A program made the translations under genes and the position numbers. This document shows, in pieces, positions 9,850 through 19,600 of a stretch of DNA of 29,884 nucleotides (the stretch's first letter is position 1; the number at the start of each line of letters is the position of its first letter). Location of the stretch: contig JAJJLU010003811.1 of NCBI GenBank assembly GCA_023807065.1, positions 1 to 29,884 of the forward strand. Reading direction: 5' to 3'. The notes beneath the pieces were generated by a model. It saw only the letters and a list, made by a program, of their open reading frames with translations. It searched no databases and was not told the DNA's origin. This DNA is from Isotricha intestinalis. Its lineage: Eukaryota > Ciliophora > Litostomatea > Vestibuliferida > Isotrichidae.

Positions 9850-10483
9850 AATTTTGGATTTAGGATATTTGTTTAATATATTTATGTAAAATTTTATTTA
9901 TTAAAAGTCGTTTTATTATATTTTTTATACTTTTTTTCTTTTTTTTTTAATGATTTTTAATGTTTTTATAAAAATAATCACACTCAATATATAAATGATA
10001 ATTATGAAAAAAAAATTAACCAGAATAATAAATTTAAGAAATAAAATATTCAAGTATAAGAGAAATCAAATTAAAATCAAAAGCCTAGAACTATTCAAAT
10101 CATATATATATTTAATACAAAAAATAATTCATATTAGCTTATTTATTTTTCACTGAAGGAAGTGATAATATTAATGTGAATTTAAATGAGGAATGTTCAT
10201 AAAGTTTTTTCTATATTCATCATAGGACTAAAAATTTTATATAGTTTGCTAAACTTGTTTTTTTACTTCTTTATTTCTTCTATACCCCATCACAATTATA
10301 TATTAAGAGGAAATATGTCATTGAAGATAATATAATAAGAGAAATTTGACTAAATTTCTGTTTTTATTTTAAAAAAATAAAAAAAAATTTAATTCCAATT
10401 AATATATAACATTAAAATTTTAATATTTAAATTTAATTTCTTCAAAATTTAATTAAATTAAACAAATAAAAAAAATTAATTAT
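9850..10483. other. AT-rich spacer
   Basis: 634 bp between two plus-strand genes. It has T-runs just after the nicotinamidase-fold gene (9920-9950, a likely 3' end region) and AT-rich sequence before the ATG at 10484. A short coding-like stretch around 10150-10200 (FTEGSDNINVNLNEECS, plus strand) is flanked by stops. No supported gene. Confidence 0.45.
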
Positions 10484-11425
10484 ATGGTAGAATTTGATGA
10501 AGAAAAAATAAAACCATTAGACACAGTAAATGATTTTCCTCATGTAGGATTATTATATTTTGAAAATAGTGGTGAAAACTTATTAAGATTTTATTTAGAA
10601 AACATTTTTAAAATTCAAACAGACACAAACATAATATCGCCATTACCAAATAATATATATCCAAAAAAAAATCAAGATTTAAATTTAAGTTGGATAATAG
10701 CAAGTGATTATCCAACAAGATCAAAATATGAATATGAACAAGTAGAAATAGTAATAGGAATAATTTTAGTAAGAAATCCAATTGAAGTAATTATGTCTCT
10801 TTTGTTAAGAGATTCTTTTTTTTTAGAAGAAGCTTTAGATAAAGCTGATGAATATATAAATAATTGGAAATATTTTTATAAATATTGGAAAAATGCTCCT
10901 ATTCCTTGTTATGTTGTTAAATATGAAGAATTATTAGAAAGACCTGAAGAAACCTTAAAACATTTATGTAAATTTATTCTTGGCATTAAAATTATTGAAG
11001 AGACTAAATTGGAAGATAATATTCAAAAAACTTTAATGTTACATATTGATGATAAATATTATGCTTTTGATGTTACTACTAAACAAAGTGTTAATTTAAG
11101 TGATAATATTTTGTCTCAATTTCAAGAAAAATTTAGTATTGTTAGAGGATTAATGAAAAAATTTAATTATGCTGGTTATTTAAAAGATGAAAAAGATTTT
11201 CTAAGTTATGATAGTAATTATAAGAAAGATGATGATAATGATAATGATAATAGTGATTATAATTTTCCAAATTTACAATCATATAATAGTAAATATGACA
11301 GTAAAAAATCTATTAATTGGATTTATGAGTTTAATAATGGAAATTTTATTAAAAGTGTTGAACTACATGAAAATATGGCAAACAGTGTTTTAACTTCTTC
11401 TTATTTTACCATTAGACTCTCATAG
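10484..11425 (+). CDS. Sulfotransferase-like protein
   Basis: 313 residues, ATG at 10484, TAG stop. The N-terminal part has the sulfotransferase P-loop-like strand-turn-helix VGLLYFENSGENLLRFYLEN (21-40), where typical enzymes have K/R-S-G-T/N-T-W for the PAPS 5'-phosphate. The 3'-phosphate motif is well kept: ILVRNPIEVIMSLLLRDS at 94-111, with R97 and S105. A second family landmark, YEELLERPEETLKHLCKFI, follows near 147-165. The basic residue of the 5' loop is missing (N28 before S29), so PAPS binding may be weaker or lost. There is no signal peptide or membrane anchor, so the protein should be cytosolic rather than Golgi type. The C-terminal ~70 residues are Asp/Asn/Ser-rich, with a GAT/AAT microsatellite. 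Substrate unknown. Confidence 0.72.
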   Translation: MVEFDEEKIKPLDTVNDFPHVGLLYFENSGENLLRFYLENIFKIQTDTNIISPLPNNIYPKKNQDLNLSWIIASDYPTRSKYEYEQVEIVIGIILVRNPIEVIMSLLLRDSFFLEEALDKADEYINNWKYFYKYWKNAPIPCYVVKYEELLERPEETLKHLCKFILGIKIIEETKLEDNIQKTLMLHIDDKYYAFDVTTKQSVNLSDNILSQFQEKFSIVRGLMKKFNYAGYLKDEKDFLSYDSNYKKDDDNDNDNSDYNFPNLQSYNSKYDSKKSINWIYEFNNGNFIKSVELHENMANSVLTSSYFTIRLS

Positions 11426-12365
11426 AAGAAATTTTGGATAATTTATATTTATAAAAAGATTATAAATTGTTTTTGGACAAAAAGTTTTTTATTTATTATT
11501 ATATATAATACATAAAATTATTCTATATTAAAGTTTTTTTTGTCAAAACATGTGCTTTTATGTCAATTATATTTTCTAAAATATTTCAGACATTATTCCA
11601 ATATTTAAAATATATTAAGAATTGATTTTAATATTTTTCTTTTATTTTTTAGTTTTAATTTTCCCAGTTATATTTAAAGGAACAATATCGGCAATAAAAT
11701 TTTGGCTTTTTATTTTTTTTGACTAGGATTACTAAAGAATCCCCAGATGTGTTTATTTTATTATTATAAACATTACTATAACATAAATTTACAAAAAAGT
11801 ATCAGTAAAAATGTAAATTAAATTTTCTAATATATTTTTTTAAAGATGTTTGATTTCTTATTCTTTTTATTCTTCCTTCAAAACTTTGAATATGGTAAAA
11901 GCATTATTATTCGAAGAATTTAAAGATTGAGATTTTGTATATGTTCTTAATTTATATTTTTCTTATATTTCTTATTATTTTTCTTCTATCAATTCTTTTC
12001 ATATTTGTTTAATGAAATTTTAAAAATATTTATCAAAAAATTTAATAAAAAGTAAGCTATGTTTATTAAAGAAAAATGCCTTTTTTGAATTGGAGATATA
12101 GAAAAATCATCTCTAATTTTTATTAATTCAATTACTATGGAAATTTTAACATTAATAAAATTGGTTTTGATAGAAATATATACCTGCAAATTTCTTATGA
12201 TAAAAAATACAAAAAAATTTAACTAAATCTATAAAATTAGATATTCCCTTAAATAAAAAATAAAAATAAGAATTTTTATTTTTTATTTAATTAATAAGAT
12301 AATGAAAAATATGATAAACATTGAAAGAAATAAATAATCAATATTAATGAAATCAAGGGAAAAAA
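11426..12365. other. AT-rich spacer with unresolved coding-like fragments
   Basis: About 0.94 kb with no intact gene. Minus-strand fragments stand out, for example YTKSQSLNSSNNNAFTIFKV near 11950-11890 and, near 11690-11650, ADIVPLNITGKIKTKK, which recalls the C-terminal TGK motif of AMP-forming synthetases. The overlapping frame gives FYCRYCSFKYNWEN, a possible CxxC finger. Both cannot be right and each is short, so I assign neither. Confidence 0.4.
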
Positions 12366-12371
12366 ATTAAT

Positions 12372-13378
12372 TTAATGACTCCATTATTTATTAGTTCCAT
12401 TTCCTTCAGAAGCAATTGTTCCATCATTTAATTCAACATATGAATAAATATTACTATCATGTGCTTTTTCCTTTTCAATAATTTTCTTTAAATTTTGTTT
12501 TTCATATCTATATTTCACAAGACAAAGATTTCCTTTTTCATCAATAATAGAACATAAAATAAACCATCTAAACATTTATTAATAGCATAAATTGTTTTAG
12601 GTCCAATAATATTTTTAATAAGTAGATGAGTAGTATTTTAATTAAATAAAATCCTTTTAAATTACATCCTCCAATACATAATATATCATCTTCTAATAAA
12701 CACATTGTTTTTAAGATACATTCAAGTTCAATATTATTAATAGTTGTAATATTTGAATAATTATTTGAATTCCAAAATTTTAAATATTTATCTTTTGTTG
12801 AAGAAGTAACAAATTCATTTTTATTTAATTTAAAATATTACACCATGAATTAATATTTTGAAAAATAATTGTTAAAAACATTTATTTTCATTGTTTAATT
12901 GCCATATTTTCATTGTTTTATCATATGATTTTGAAATTAATTCTTTTCTTTTATTACAATTACTTTACAAACATAACTTTTATGTCCTTGTAATGTTTAT
13001 TCAATTTCATTATTCATCTTCTCCTATTATTTTAATTACTTTCATTGTTTTATCATAAGAACATGTTATTTTTATCTCCATTTGGATGATTAAATTGAAA
13101 TAAACTACATATAAATTTATTATATTTAGAACAATAAAAAAAAATCCTTTTATTTCTTTTTTATTTTTTTCATAATCTTTACATTTTTCCTTTGAAAGAC
13201 TATATTTATTTAATATATTCATATATTATTTTAAATGAATATTTCCTTTATATTCATTTTCACATTCATAATCAATTATTGGATTTCCTTCTTTTAATTT
13301 AAATGAATAAATTAAATTACAATGAGGACATCTTGTAATATCATTTTGATTCAATTTATAAATAACAGATGTTGGTTT
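12372..13378 (-). pseudogene. Decayed zinc-finger + WD40-repeat gene
   Basis: Minus-strand pieces of one protein appear in order, but in all three frames and broken by stops. First comes a zinc-ribbon/B-box-like part: ITRCPHCNLIYSFKLKEG, then YSLSKEKCKDYEKNKKEIKG; the frame then slips in a run of nine T (13137-13145) and continues as FYCSKYNKFICSLFQFNHPN. Next come WD40 blades with the usual S-x-D-K-T-x-K-W pattern: TCSYDKTMKVIKI, TLQGHKSYVCKV, ISKSYDKTMKIWQLNNE, TSSTKDKYLKFWNSNNYSNI, a linker with GPKTIYAINKCLDGLF, and finally AHDSNIYSYVELNDGTIAS before TAA. At least four frame shifts and several TAA codons are needed, and the finger part is joined almost directly to a blade, so a middle part seems deleted. 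Intact relatives would be regulatory B-box/WD40 proteins. Introns cannot explain the breaks, because they fall inside blades without GT/AG borders. Confidence 0.75.
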
Positions 13379-13973
13379 ATTTTATTTATTATTTGTTTAT
13401 TCATTTAATAAAAATATTTAATCAATAAATAATAATTTAATTAAATTATTAAACGTATTTAAAAGATTATTTAAGATTCTCATATAACATTTTTAATCAT
13501 CAATATAAATTAATGTCTTATTCTTTTTTTATTATAAATTAAAAGAAGATGTTTCTTTCTTTTAATAAAGTTATTTTAATTTAAGAATAAAATCTTAATA
13601 ATCTTTTCTACTTTGAATTTCATATTATATTCATTATTATTAATTAAAATTTCATCAGAATTTAAATTAGTTATTGGTTCAGAGAAAACTTTATTAATCT
13701 CAATATTAGATAATTAAATAAGATTCAATTGAAAATAAAAAATATTAAAAAATAACATCAAATTTTTTGCGTTGAATTATTTTTGATTTACTAAAATAAA
13801 TATCACATTAGTGACTGTAAATGTCTCATATATATAATAACTTTAAACCACAAATAAATTAACAAAAAAAATAATCTCATCAACTATTAAAAATTTTTAT
13901 TTCTTTCGAGTAAAATTAAAAACAGAATTATTTATAATTTAAAACAATTGAAATAAAAAAATATATTTAAAAT
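13379..13973. other. AT-rich spacer upstream of the STI1-domain gene
   Basis: About 0.6 kb with dense stops in all frames. It lies beyond the recognisable N-terminal end of the decayed WD40 gene and before the ATG at 13974. I see no defined element. Confidence 0.5.
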
Positions 13974-14939
13974 ATGAGTGATGATGATGATATTCCAGAT
14001 TTAGAAGATTTTTCAGAACAATTAGGAAAAATACGTAAAAATAGAGGAGAAACAAATGATCATATACCATCAGAAATTAAAGTTAATGTTATTGATAATA
14101 ATATAAAAAATCAAAATATAAACAAAGTGAATATCCCAATAACTACAATACAAGAAGAAAAGAAAAAAGAAGAAACAAAAACGGAAAATAATCCAAAAAA
14201 TGAAGAAAAAAAGCCAAAAAAAGATGATGATGATGATTTTGGAAAAGGATTTAGAAGAGGATTTTTCAGAAGACAAAATAAGCAACAAAATAAGAAAGAA
14301 ACAAAGAAAAATTCTCCTCCAAAAGTAAACAATAATAATAACAATACAACAAAAACGAATAATAATAATAATAAAAATAATATAGAAGATTTAACATATA
14401 TAAAATCTTCTCCAGGAACAACAACAAAAACAAATACAATGAATTCTTTTAGTGAAAATTTAAAAGAAAGTGAAAAAAATTCATCAATAAATCATTCACT
14501 ATTAAATAATATAGTAGATAATAAACAACAATGGTTAAATCAAGAATTATTAATGAAAATTGCACAAAAACCAAATTTAATGAAAGCATTTATGGATCCA
14601 AGATTTGCAGAAGTAATAAAAGAAATGCAAAATAATCCAAAAGAATGTATGTTAAAATATGGTAATAATCCTGAATTTTCTAATTTTATTAAAGAATTTT
14701 CTTCTATTATGGGAGAACACTTTAATAATTTAGCTAAAAATCCTATGAGTACTAATCCTAATTATTATAATGATGATGTTCAAAATATTATTAATGACCC
14801 TAAAATTAAACCTATTTTAGATAAATTACAAATTGAAGGAAAAATTGATATTGAAGAAATTCAAAGAGATCCTTATATTGCTAGTAAATTTAAAGTACTT
14901 ATTGATAAAGGAATTTTAAATATTAAGAAAATGGATTAA
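13974..14939 (+). CDS. STI1/DP-domain protein, probable co-chaperone
   Basis: 321 residues, ATG at 13974, TAA stop. Residues 1-180 are disordered and highly charged: an acidic start (SDDDDIPDLEDF), an EKKKEE stretch, a small basic-aromatic patch GKGFRRGFFRRQNKQQ near 89-104, and Asn runs from AAT/AAC microsatellites. Residues about 187-230 carry an STI1-type helical domain with the hallmark Asp-Pro and Asn-Pro turns (NLMKAFMDPRFAEVIKEMQN), and 265-321 hold a second one (INDPKIKPILDKLQIEG, then RDPYIASKFKVLI). STI1/DP domains occur in Hop/Sti1, Hip and ubiquilins and bind hydrophobic clients. There are no TPR repeats, so this is not Hop itself, and no ubiquitin-like or UBA domain, so it is not ubiquilin. 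A client-binding co-chaperone role is inferred. Cytosolic. Confidence 0.75.
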   Translation: MSDDDDIPDLEDFSEQLGKIRKNRGETNDHIPSEIKVNVIDNNIKNQNINKVNIPITTIQEEKKKEETKTENNPKNEEKKPKKDDDDDFGKGFRRGFFRRQNKQQNKKETKKNSPPKVNNNNNNTTKTNNNNNKNNIEDLTYIKSSPGTTTKTNTMNSFSENLKESEKNSSINHSLLNNIVDNKQQWLNQELLMKIAQKPNLMKAFMDPRFAEVIKEMQNNPKECMLKYGNNPEFSNFIKEFSSIMGEHFNNLAKNPMSTNPNYYNDDVQNIINDPKIKPILDKLQIEGKIDIEEIQRDPYIASKFKVLIDKGILNIKKMD

Positions 14940-15381
14940 TTATTTTTTTATTTTAAAATGGTTTTTTTTTTTATTTTTAATAAAAAATATTGTTATAAAA
15001 TAAATAAATATTATATAAAATATTGGATTTTATATAATTAAGTCAATTAACATTGATTTATTGAAAAAAAATCTATGTTTTTTTAAAAAAAAAATATATA
15101 TGCTAGTGAAAAACTTTATTAATAATAACTAAATAAAAGAATAAAATTAACTCATTAGTTATTTATTTTTAAATTAAAAAATAATATATATTGGATTAAA
15201 TCATAGATTAAAAATTAAAATTGGTTTTTTTATTATTTAAATCAATTGATTTTTGTTTTGAAAAATAAAGTTTTTTAAAATTATACTAATTAGAGTAAAA
15301 TTTCTTTTTAAAACTTATTTTTTTAAGGAAAACAAAAAAAATTTTCTAAAATTTATTATTTAACATTTAATTAATTTTTTG
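14940..15381. other. AT-rich spacer
   Basis: 442 bp between two plus-strand genes, rich in poly-T and poly-A runs. It should hold the 3' end of the STI1-domain gene and the promoter of the channel gene. No recognisable element. Confidence 0.5.
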
Positions 15382-17520
15382 ATGAAAAATGAAAATAATA
15401 TTCCAAATTCTTTAGTTTATGTTCATGCTTTAGATAAAAATATAAAATATAATTTACTATCTAATAATACATCAAGTATTTGTCAATTAAATGCCACAAA
15501 TTCAGGTACATTCTCATCATCAAATTTATTAAAAACAAATTTAAAAAGAAAAAATAAAGGAAGTATTTTTGGTAATTTTTTTAAAAAAGAAAATGAAAGA
15601 AATACTCCTAAAAACATTGATAATGATTTTTTTTCAATTAAAAAAAATTTTGAAAGAGAAATATTAGCCAAATACGGTCCTAAAAATTATTTTAAAATTG
15701 AGAAAAAAAAACATGATGAAAATAATTTTGATTCAAAAAAAATGATAAGTCCTCAATTTTTTTTAAAATTATTAGATGATATAGAAAAAAAAACTCCAGA
15801 AGGACAATCATTATATAAAATATATAAAATTCATTCAATAGTTTCAGTATTAATTTTAATAAATGTAATTTGTAGTTTTATTGATAATATTTTAAATAAA
15901 GAAAAATCATATTCTTATTTAAAAAAAATATTAGTAAACAAACCTTTAATGAAAAATGCTTTAAAAGAATTAAAAAATACAAAATTAACAAATATTGAAA
16001 ATTTTTTAAGAACAATATCCATAATAACTGCTATTCTAAATGCTATTTTATTAACAATAAAAGAATATTTTATTCAAAAATATAATATTAATTTTCAAAA
16101 TCTAAAAAGAAGAATTACAATATATATAATTTGTTCTTTTTGTTTTCCTCCAAATAAAAATCCAATATATATTATTGAACAAAATGATTGTATATATCCT
16201 CTTTTTTTAGTAGATATATATTTCCTATTAAATCTTTCTAAAATTTATATTGTAAATTATATTAATGTTGGAAATACTAAATATGGAACTTTATTAACAC
16301 AATCAATTTGTAGAAATTACTCAATTAAACCTGGACATTTGTTTTCTATAAGAGCAAGAATTCAAGATAATCCTTTTATATATAGTTTATTGATTTATGC
16401 TCTAATGTCTATCATTACATTTTTTCTCTTAAGATCTTTTGAATTTGCTACTTTTATGATTTATAAAACTCAAAATGAAAATAAAGAATTAAGCTTTGGT
16501 TCTTCTATAAATGCTATTTGGTTTATTATTATTATTTCTTTTGGAGTTGCTTTTGGAGATTATTATCCAAAAACTAATATTTCAAGATTATTAACTTTTT
16601 ATTTAATAATACTTTTATTTGTTATTATTTCTTTTTTTCTGAAAAAAATTATGACATTTACTATAATGAGTGAAAATGAAAAAAAAGTTTATGTAAAAAT
16701 GAAAAAATTATATTCTCCTGAAAATTTAAAATATAAAGCTGTAAATGTTATATTTTTTTTATTAAAAATTAGAGAGAGTAAAATTTTGTTAAAAAAAGAA
16801 GAAAATGAAGAATTAAAATCTTTTTTACGTAAAAAACTTTCTGTATATACTTTAATGTTAAATAGACATATAAAAAATTTTGACAATAACGATAAAATTG
16901 CAGATGCTTTTTCAATTCCAGTAGATGATTTATTAATAACTTTAGAAAATAAAATTAGAGAAAATATAACAACTTTTGAGAATTCTTTTGATAAATTAGA
17001 AAAAATTAATAATGATTTAGATGATTTAAAAAATATGCAACATCAAATAAATCTTAATTTATATGAAATATTAAATAATGAAATAACATTAGGTAATTAT
17101 ATAGTAGAAATAAATAATAAAAGTGTATTAACAAAATTAAAACCTAAATATAAAAAACATATTTATGGAAGATTTTCTAGAGATATAACTGTAAATAATG
17201 AAGAAATAATGAGAAAATTATCAAAAAATTTACATATTACAGTAATGAATAAAAAAAAACATCATGAAGTTAATTTAAAAAAAGGAAAAAAACAAAAAAT
17301 TTTTGTGAATCAAACAAAAATAACTGAAAAAAAAGAAGAAAATCAAGATAATAATTCTTCAAACACAACTAAAAAGAGTGGAATAGAATCAAATATTATT
17401 TCAAAAAAAAATTATTTAGGTGACGAAAGTTTTGGACTAATTGATAATGATTTTTATAAAGCTAAAAGTGATATGAAAAATAATTCATTTCCTGAGAAAA
17501 TAAATAAAGAAAGTGAATAA
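15382..17520 (+). CDS. SK-type (small-conductance Ca2+-activated) potassium channel subunit with variant selectivity filter
   Basis: 712 residues from ATG 15382 (the TTG just before it is not a start); TAA stop. Six hydrophobic segments: S1 about 151-171, S2 211-230, S3 244-256, S4 about 272-292, S5 331-352, S6 401-420, with the pore loop at 374-396. The pore reads SINAIWFIIIISFGVAFGDY, aligning with SK channels' WLISITFLSIGYGDMVP. After S6, NEKKVYVKMKKLYSPENLKY and AVNVIFFLLKIRESKI match the calmodulin-binding region of SK channels, so gating by Ca2+/calmodulin is likely. S4 has almost no arginines, fitting weak voltage dependence. The filter is changed: GVAFGD instead of SIGYGD, with Ala at the first Gly (A390). 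Long polar cytosolic ends (1-150 and about 480-712). In ciliates such channels shape membrane potential and swimming behaviour. Confidence 0.82.
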   Translation: MKNENNIPNSLVYVHALDKNIKYNLLSNNTSSICQLNATNSGTFSSSNLLKTNLKRKNKGSIFGNFFKKENERNTPKNIDNDFFSIKKNFEREILAKYGPKNYFKIEKKKHDENNFDSKKMISPQFFLKLLDDIEKKTPEGQSLYKIYKIHSIVSVLILINVICSFIDNILNKEKSYSYLKKILVNKPLMKNALKELKNTKLTNIENFLRTISIITAILNAILLTIKEYFIQKYNINFQNLKRRITIYIICSFCFPPNKNPIYIIEQNDCIYPLFLVDIYFLLNLSKIYIVNYINVGNTKYGTLLTQSICRNYSIKPGHLFSIRARIQDNPFIYSLLIYALMSIITFFLLRSFEFATFMIYKTQNENKELSFGSSINAIWFIIIISFGVAFGDYYPKTNISRLLTFYLIILLFVIISFFLKKIMTFTIMSENEKKVYVKMKKLYSPENLKYKAVNVIFFLLKIRESKILLKKEENEELKSFLRKKLSVYTLMLNRHIKNFDNNDKIADAFSIPVDDLLITLENKIRENITTFENSFDKLEKINNDLDDLKNMQHQINLNLYEILNNEITLGNYIVEINNKSVLTKLKPKYKKHIYGRFSRDITVNNEEIMRKLSKNLHITVMNKKKHHEVNLKKGKKQKIFVNQTKITEKKEENQDNNSSNTTKKSGIESNIISKKNYLGDESFGLIDNDFYKAKSDMKNNSFPEKINKESE

Positions 17521-17755
17521 TTGAATTTATTTTTTTTTTTAATTGTAATATTATGAGAGAGTATTGGAATAATAATTTAAAAAGTTTATTGTAAAAAATT
17601 TTAATAAATATAAAATTGTAGTTTTTAAATTAATAAAATTGATTATATAATTAATAAATTTTATATCTATTCTTGATAAATAAAAAAACATTAATTTCTA
17701 AATTTTTATTTATAACATATATCGAAGACATGCTTTATAGAAAATTTAGAAAAAA

Positions 17756-18397
17756 TTATTTTTTTTCTTTCTTTTTTTTAATAATATCATCTACATAATT
17801 ATTACTTTTTTCATAAATAATTTTTTTAACTTTTACAATTTTTTTAAAAACACTTAATCTAGGTCTTCCTTTAATTTTTTTTAACTCTTTTTTAATATCA
17901 ATTGCAATTTTATAATTTAAATCAAGGAAAAAATTTTTATAAGAAAAATTATTTTTTTCATTATCTTTTTTCTCTTTTTCAAATTTATTTAAATTATGTG
18001 AAAATTGACATCTATTACCATACATACATAATCCTTTATCAAAAAAATTAAGACAAAGTCTTTTTTTATATCCACTTTTTTTACATTGATTTTCTCTTAA
18101 ATTTTCTTTTCCATGTGCAAAAATACATGCTTCACCAAATTTACATCTTCCATTTATTTCATAAAATTTACATAATTCTGTTTTAAATTTCATTTGATTT
18201 TCTTTTTCAGTTTTTTCTTTTTCTTTTTTTTCTTTTGTAAAATAATCTTCTTCAAATTTATTTATAAATTTTTTTGAGGAAATTGATTTATTTATTTCAT
18301 TGTCAGATTCTAATTTCTGTAAATTTTCTTTATTTTGAAAAGGAGTGTTTTTATTTGTTTTTGGGAATTTTTTTAAAAAATAGGTATTCGAAATCAT
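17756..18397 (-). CDS. Tandem CCCH zinc-finger (TIS11/TTP-type) RNA-binding protein
   Basis: 213 residues, ATG at 18397, TAA stop. Two C-x8-C-x5-C-x3-H fingers: C76-C85-C91-H95 and C115-C124-C130-H134. The first is preceded by KFKTELC, matching the (R/K)YKTEL lead-in of TTP-family fingers; the second is preceded by YKKRLC. These fingers bind single-stranded AU-rich RNA, usually in 3' UTRs, and promote mRNA decay. The 19-residue linker is near the family's 18. The N-terminal 70 residues are charged (EKKEKEKTEKE) and the C-terminal 75 are Lys-rich; no other domain. In a genome this AT-rich most 3' UTRs will be AU-rich, so specificity must come from elsewhere. First of four minus-strand genes read from 23929 down to 17756. 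Confidence 0.88.
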   Translation of the reverse strand: MISNTYFLKKFPKTNKNTPFQNKENLQKLESDNEINKSISSKKFINKFEEDYFTKEKKEKEKTEKENQMKFKTELCKFYEINGRCKFGEACIFAHGKENLRENQCKKSGYKKRLCLNFFDKGLCMYGNRCQFSHNLNKFEKEKKDNEKNNFSYKNFFLDLNYKIAIDIKKELKKIKGRPRLSVFKKIVKVKKIIYEKSNNYVDDIIKKKKEKK

Positions 18398-18528
18398 ATT
18401 TAATGATAAATGTTTGATTAATATAATATAAAAATAATATTTAATAATAATTTAAATGATTTTTTTTTGTTGTTTAAATATAAGTAATTAAATTTTGTTT
18501 TGTTTATTTAAATATTATTATTTTATTT

Positions 18529-19482
18529 TTACAATGAATTTTTAATTTTTTGGATTTTTGTTTTTAAATTTATTATTTCTTTTGTAAATTCATCACAATT
18601 TTTTTTATATTGTTTATATATTTTTTTATAATATTCAATATCAATGGTTAAAGTTTGAATATATTCTTTTTTTTTCAAAGAAGGCATTAAAGAGTTTAAT
18701 TTTTTCTCTAATTTTAATTTTTCTTTTTTATATTTATTAACTTCAAATCTTAAAATATTACATCTATCAATTAATAACTGTTTATATCTTGAATAGTTCA
18801 TATTTATATTTTCATCATTTATATCTTTACTATAATTACTTTTATCAATTGATAATCTTTTTTCTTTTTTTAAATGTTTTTCACTTTTAATTCTTGTAAA
18901 TTTACAATCATTTGTTTTATATTCTTTTTGATATGATATATTTTTTTTATGAATATTTTTTGCAGATATACATTTTTTTAATTTTAAATTTTCTTTTGAT
19001 TCACAATAATTATTCATTAAAGTTTTAATTTTTTGTGTATAAAATAAATTTTGAATTGAATTCTTTGTTGAAATCAATTGATTTTTAACATCAATTTGTT
19101 TATTAAAAGTTTTTGTTTTTTTCTCTTTTATTTCATTTGGTTTTTTTGAATTTAATTTATTTGAATAATCATTTTTTATATTTAAATTTAAATGATTTAA
19201 ATTATTTATTGTTTTTTGATTTGTCATAGTTTTATTAAGTGAATAATTAGTTTCTATTAATTTTGTACTTTTTGATGAAAAAGAATCCTTATTTTTCAAT
19301 GAATTTTTTTTAAGTAACTGATTTTTTATGTATTTTTGAAGAAATTCTTCATCTAAACCAGATATAAAAATTTTACCTTTCGAAGTATGTTTATTATATT
19401 TATAAGGCTTTAGATGAGTTAAATTTATTTCTGAAGATGAATGACATAATTTCTTATATTTCTTTTTTAAATTTAAATCCAT
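18529..19482 (-). CDS. Unknown Lys/Asn/Ser-rich protein with C-terminal coiled coil
   Basis: 317 residues, ATG at 19482, TAA stop. No family recognised. Residues 1-230 are basic and low complexity, probably disordered, with several Lys-Ser-rich patches that could be phosphorylation sites. From about 232 the protein is helical: YSRYKQLLIDRCNILRFEVN begins a coiled coil that runs, with a break near SLMPSLKKK, to the end. No membrane segment or signal. It sits 131 bp upstream of the zinc-finger gene's start, on the same strand; each has its own short spacer. A cytoskeletal attachment role is possible from composition only. Confidence 0.65.
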   Translation of the reverse strand: MDLNLKKKYKKLCHSSSEINLTHLKPYKYNKHTSKGKIFISGLDEEFLQKYIKNQLLKKNSLKNKDSFSSKSTKLIETNYSLNKTMTNQKTINNLNHLNLNIKNDYSNKLNSKKPNEIKEKKTKTFNKQIDVKNQLISTKNSIQNLFYTQKIKTLMNNYCESKENLKLKKCISAKNIHKKNISYQKEYKTNDCKFTRIKSEKHLKKEKRLSIDKSNYSKDINDENINMNYSRYKQLLIDRCNILRFEVNKYKKEKLKLEKKLNSLMPSLKKKEYIQTLTIDIEYYKKIYKQYKKNCDEFTKEIINLKTKIQKIKNSL

Positions 19483-19600
19483 ATTTCTTTAAATTAATTA
19501 TTAATCCCTTTTTAATTTTTATAAACATTTTATTTACAAAAAATAATAAATGAAAATAAAAATTCTAATTTTTAAATATTTATAAATTTTATCTTATAAT

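Noticed and set aside
11640..11700. C-terminal TGK motif of an AMP-forming synthetase (minus strand)
   Set aside because: Only about 16 residues fit, no upstream adenylation motifs are found, and an overlapping frame offers an equally plausible CxxC finger.
11989..12189. 66-codon minus-strand ORF
   Set aside because: Short, hydrophobic/Asn-rich composition typical of this spacer, and no recognisable motif.
14070..14344. Minus-strand ORFs opposite the STI1-domain gene
   Set aside because: Phe/Ser/Ile runs mirror the Lys/Asp/Asn low-complexity part of the real gene.
15379..15381. TTG as start codon of the channel gene
   Set aside because: An ATG follows immediately at 15382, and non-ATG starts are not expected in a nuclear gene.
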